Shown: positions 61,478-64,000 of the stretch, one piece after another | Numbering within the stretch: position 1 is the stretch's first letter | How the letters are laid out: each line of letters starts with the position of its first letter | Assembly: GCF_900187395.1 (NCBI RefSeq) | Contig: NZ_FYEZ01000002.1 | Span: forward strand, 124,001-188,000 | Reading direction: 5' to 3' | Source of the DNA: Kytococcus aerolatus | Lineage (GTDB): Bacteria; Actinomycetota; Actinomycetes; Actinomycetales; Dermatophilaceae | DNA: 64,000 nt | The notes under the pieces: model-generated | What the model was told of the DNA's origin: nothing | The model's input: only the letters and a program-made list of their open reading frames with translations | Database searches by the model: none | Translations under genes and position numbers: made by a program

Positions 61478-61510
61478 CCCCACCGACTCCGGCCCCGGCC
61501 GGACAGATCC

Positions 61511-61547
61511 CCGGCGGCCCCGACTCACCACGAGTCGGGGCCGCCGG
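61511..61547 (+). terminator. Hairpin terminator after the symporter gene
   Basis: A 16-bp stem (61511-61526 with 61532-61547) and a 5-nt loop, 34 bases after the stop. Confidence 0.85.
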
Positions 61548-61564
61548 CCCGTACCCGGTAGCAT

Positions 61565-61800
61565 CTGCACCACAGGCACTGATCCGGCCATCACCGGGGA
61601 GCCTCCGGAAGAACGGTGCAGGACCCCGCGGGGCCGGCGCTCAGTAGAACCGGGCGGGTAGGCCCGTCACAGCCGTCAGGAAGTGGTCGCACAAGGCCGA
61701 TCGAGAGGTCGACCGGCGCGGCAAGCGAGGTGGTACCGCGGGACCGTCCCCACCGACGGGCTCGTCCTCGAGCAGAGTGCAGCAGCACCGCCCGAGGAGA
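61565..61800 (+). promoter_or_regulatory. T-box riboswitch (translational) of ileS
   Basis: The leader has the T-box sequence TGGTACCGCGG at 61731-61741 and an Ile specifier codon ATC at 61582-61584 in CACTGATCCGG, followed by a Stem I region. No terminator follows. Instead GTCCTC (61764-61769) could pair with GAGGAC (61799-61804) near the ileS ribosome-binding site GAGGAGAGG. Uncharged tRNA-Ile would free the site: a translational T-box as known for actinobacterial ileS. Confidence 0.9.
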
Positions 61801-61809
61801 GGACCCGCG

Positions 61810-64000
61810 ATGAGCACCGCAGAACAGCCCCAGAGCACCCCCGCCGGGGACGACGCAGCCACCGCGCGCGGCGTGTACCCCCTGGCCCGCACCGGCACCC
61901 CCGGGGAGCCGGGCACCGGCGTGGCCGCCCCCTCCTTCCCGGAGATCGAGGCCGGGGTGCTGCGCCACTGGGAGGCCGGCGACGTCTTCCGTCGCAGCGT
62001 GGAGAACCGGGACGCCGGGGAGGACGGCAGCAACGAGTACGTCTTCTTCGACGGCCCGCCCTTCGCCAACGGCCTGCCCCACTACGGCCACCTGCTCACC
62101 GGGTACGTCAAGGACGTGGTGCCGCGCTACCGCACGATGCGCGGTCAGCGCGTGGAGCGCCGCTTCGGCTGGGACACGCACGGTCTGCCCGCCGAGCTGG
62201 AGGCGATGCGCCAGCTGGGGATCACCACCAAGGACGAGATCCTCGACCTGGGCATCGACCGCTTCAACGCCGCCTGCCGGGAGTCCGTCCTGCGCTACAC
62301 CGACGAGTGGCAGGACTACGTCCACCGCATGGGCCGCTGGGTGGACTTCGAGAACGACTACAAGACGCTCAACCCCGGGTACATGGAGAGCGTCATCTGG
62401 GCCTTCAAGCAGCTCTACGACCGGGGCCTGGCCTACCAGGACTTCCGGGTGCTGCCGTACTGCTGGAAGGACCAGACCCCGCTGTCCAACCACGAGCTGC
62501 GGATGGACGACGACGTCTACCAGATGCGCCAGGACCCGGCGGTGACCGTCGGCCTGCGCCTGGAGACCGGGGAGATCGCCCTGGTGTGGACGACCACGCC
62601 GTGGACCCTGCCGAGCAACCTGGCGATCATGGTCGGCCCGGAGATCGACTACGTCGTCGTGGAGTCCGACCCGGCCACCGACCCCACCGGCTCCTCGCAG
62701 CGCTACCTGCTGGCCGAGGCGCGGCTGGAGGCCTACGCCCGGGAGCTGGGGGAGGACCCGGCCTCGCGGATCGTCGAGCGCCTCAAGGGCTCCGAGGTGG
62801 CGGGTCGCTCCTACACCCCGCCCTTCTCGTACTACGCCGGGGCCGAGAACGCCCACCGCGTGGTCGAGGCCGAGTTCGTCACCACCACCGACGGCACGGG
62901 GCTCGTCCACACCGCCGGCGCCTTCGGTGAGGAGGACAAGGTCGTCACCGACCGGGAGAACATCGAGCCGGTCATGCCGGTCGGCCCCGACGGTGCCTTC
63001 ACCACGCCGGTGGACGAGTACGCCGGGATGCAGGTCTTCGAGGCCAACGCCCCGATCGTCGCCGACCTCAAGGCCGCCACCCGGGGGGAGACCGCCGGCA
63101 GCGTGTCCCCAGGCACCGTCCTGCTGCGCCACGAGACCTACGACCACTCCTACCCGCACTGCTGGCGCTGCCGCACCCCGCTCATCTACAAGGGCGTGGA
63201 GTCCTGGTTCGTCAAGGTCACGGAGATCAAGGACCGGATGCTCGCGAACAACGAGCAGATCACCTGGGTGCCGGAGAACGTCAAGCACGGCCAGTTCGGC
63301 AAGTGGCTGGAGGGCGCCCGCGACTGGTCGATCACCCGCAACCGCTTCTGGGGCAGCCCGGTGCCGGTCTGGGTGTCCGACGACCCCGCTCACCCTCGAG
63401 TCGACGTCTACGGCTCGCTCGCCGAGCTCGAGGCCGACTTCGGGGAGCTGCCGCGCAACGACTCCGGCGAGGTGGACCTCCACCGCCCGTGGATCGACCG
63501 GCTCACCCGGCCGAACCCGGACGACCCGACGGGCCGCTCGACGATGCGGCGTGTGGAGGACGTCCTCGACGTCTGGTTCGACTCCGGCTCCATGAGCTAC
63601 GCCCAGAACCACGTGCCCTTCGAGAACGCCGAGTGGTTCGAGCACCACTTCCCGGCCGACTTCATCGTGGAGTACATCGGCCAGACCCGCGGCTGGTTCT
63701 ACACGATGCACGTGCTGGCCACCGCCCTGTTCGACCGGCCGGCCTTCAGCAATGTCATCTGCCACGGCATCGTGCTGGGCAGCGACGGCCAGAAGATGAG
63801 CAAGTCGCTGCGCAACTACCCCGACGTCTCGGAGGTCTTCGACCGCGACGGCGCCGACGCGATGCGCTGGTTCCTCATGAGCTCCTCGATCCTGCGCGGC
63901 GGCAACCTCGTGGTCACCGAGCAGGGCATCCGCGAGGGCGTGCGGCAGGTGATGATCCCGCTGTGGAACGCGTGGTCCTTCTTCGCCATGTACGCCAACG
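61810..64000 (+). CDS. ileS: Isoleucyl-tRNA synthetase, 5' part
   Basis: 730 residues are visible and the frame is open at the window end. HIGH motif [18 protein letters not shown], editing-domain block [17 protein letters not shown], zinc/CP region [39 protein letters not shown] and the KMSKS loop [18 protein letters not shown] at 61810 with GAGGAGAGG seven bases before. Expression is controlled by the T-box leader. Confidence 0.96.
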   Translation, partial: MSTAEQPQSTPAGDDAATARGVYPLARTGTPGEPGTGVAAPSFPEIEAGVLRHWEAGDVFRRSVENRDAGEDGSNEYVFFDGPPFANGLPHYGHLLTGYVKDVVPRYRTMRGQRVERRFGWDTHGLPAELEAMRQLGITTKDEILDLGIDRFNAACRESVLRYTDEWQDYVHRMGRWVDFENDYKTLNPGYMESVIWAFKQLYDRGLAYQDFRVLPYCWKDQTPLSNHELRMDDDVYQMRQDPAVTVGLRLETGEIALVWTTTPWTLPSNLAIMVGPEIDYVVVESDPATDPTGSSQRYLLAEARLEAYARELGEDPASRIVERLKGSEVAGRSYTPPFSYYAGAENAHRVVEAEFVTTTDGTGLVHTAGAFGEEDKVVTDRENIEPVMPVGPDGAFTTPVDEYAGMQVFEANAPIVADLKAATRGETAGSVSPGTVLLRHETYDHSYPHCWRCRTPLIYKGVESWFVKVTEIKDRMLANNEQITWVPENVKHGQFGKWLEGARDWSITRNRFWGSPVPVWVSDDPAHPRVDVYGSLAELEADFGELPRNDSGEVDLHRPWIDRLTRPNPDDPTGRSTMRRVEDVLDVWFDSGSMSYAQNHVPFENAEWFEHHFPADFIVEYIGQTRGWFYTMHVLATALFDRPAFSNVICHGIVLGSDGQKMSKSLRNYPDVSEVFDRDGADAMRWFLMSSSILRGGNLVVTEQGIREGVRQVMIPLWNAWSFFAMYAN

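Overview
This 64 kb window is chromosomal DNA of a very GC-rich Gram-positive actinobacterium, most likely of the order Micrococcales. The signs are WhiB-family regulators, a PdtaS-type sensor kinase next to whiB1, a DUF2505 protein, a mycothiol-linked Rv2466c-like oxidoreductase, an actinobacterial RpiB, a translational T-box before ileS, GTG starts and ATGA/GTGA-coupled operons. I cannot name the genus from sequence alone.

Layout. 1-5.9 kb: a small conserved cluster (HTH protein, SAF-domain protein, CpaE/MinD-like ATPase), then proline/glutamate catabolism (pruA). 6-16.7 kb: NAD-dependent glutamate dehydrogenase of the large type, pdtaS, whiB1, tRNA-Lys, a YihY/BrkB membrane protein, tRNA-His, oligoribonuclease, a frameshifted PrsW protease gene and tRNA-Arg. 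16.76-26.2 kb: an integrated element of 9.4 kb in the 3' end of tRNA-Arg, bounded by an exact 29-bp duplication. All its recognisable protein genes lie on the minus strand: integrase, AlpA-like HTH protein, primase/ATPase, a WhiB-like protein, an HNH nuclease and small and large terminase-like genes. It has no portal, capsid or tail genes, so it looks like a phage satellite (phage-inducible-island type) or a strongly reduced prophage. Its left end is non-coding and packed with inverted repeats; this hairpin array is the most unusual structure here.

26.3-34.1 kb: two dynamin-like GTPases, an SSB, a VapBC-type toxin-antitoxin pair with a palindromic operator, ettA, an RluA-family pseudouridine synthase and a VOC protein. 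34.4-37.3 kb: a decayed accessory patch with a kinase-like (APH) gene, a frameshifted SerC-like aminotransferase, a fragment of an IS3-like transposase and a broken methyltransferase. 37.3-50.4 kb: housekeeping and metabolic genes (two thioesterases, nucleoside transporter, phosphofructokinase, second VapBC-type pair, GH13 glucosidase, globin, MscS, aminopeptidase N, Rv2466c-like protein, RpiB, a small stress/antitoxin-like protein). 50.8-64 kb: tRNA-Gly and tRNA-Pro, the tig-clpP1-clpP2-clpX proteostasis cluster, a C39-like protein, a secreted bacteriocin-like protein with a small membrane protein, valS, an alanine/sodium symporter, and ileS under a T-box leader. ileS runs off the window.
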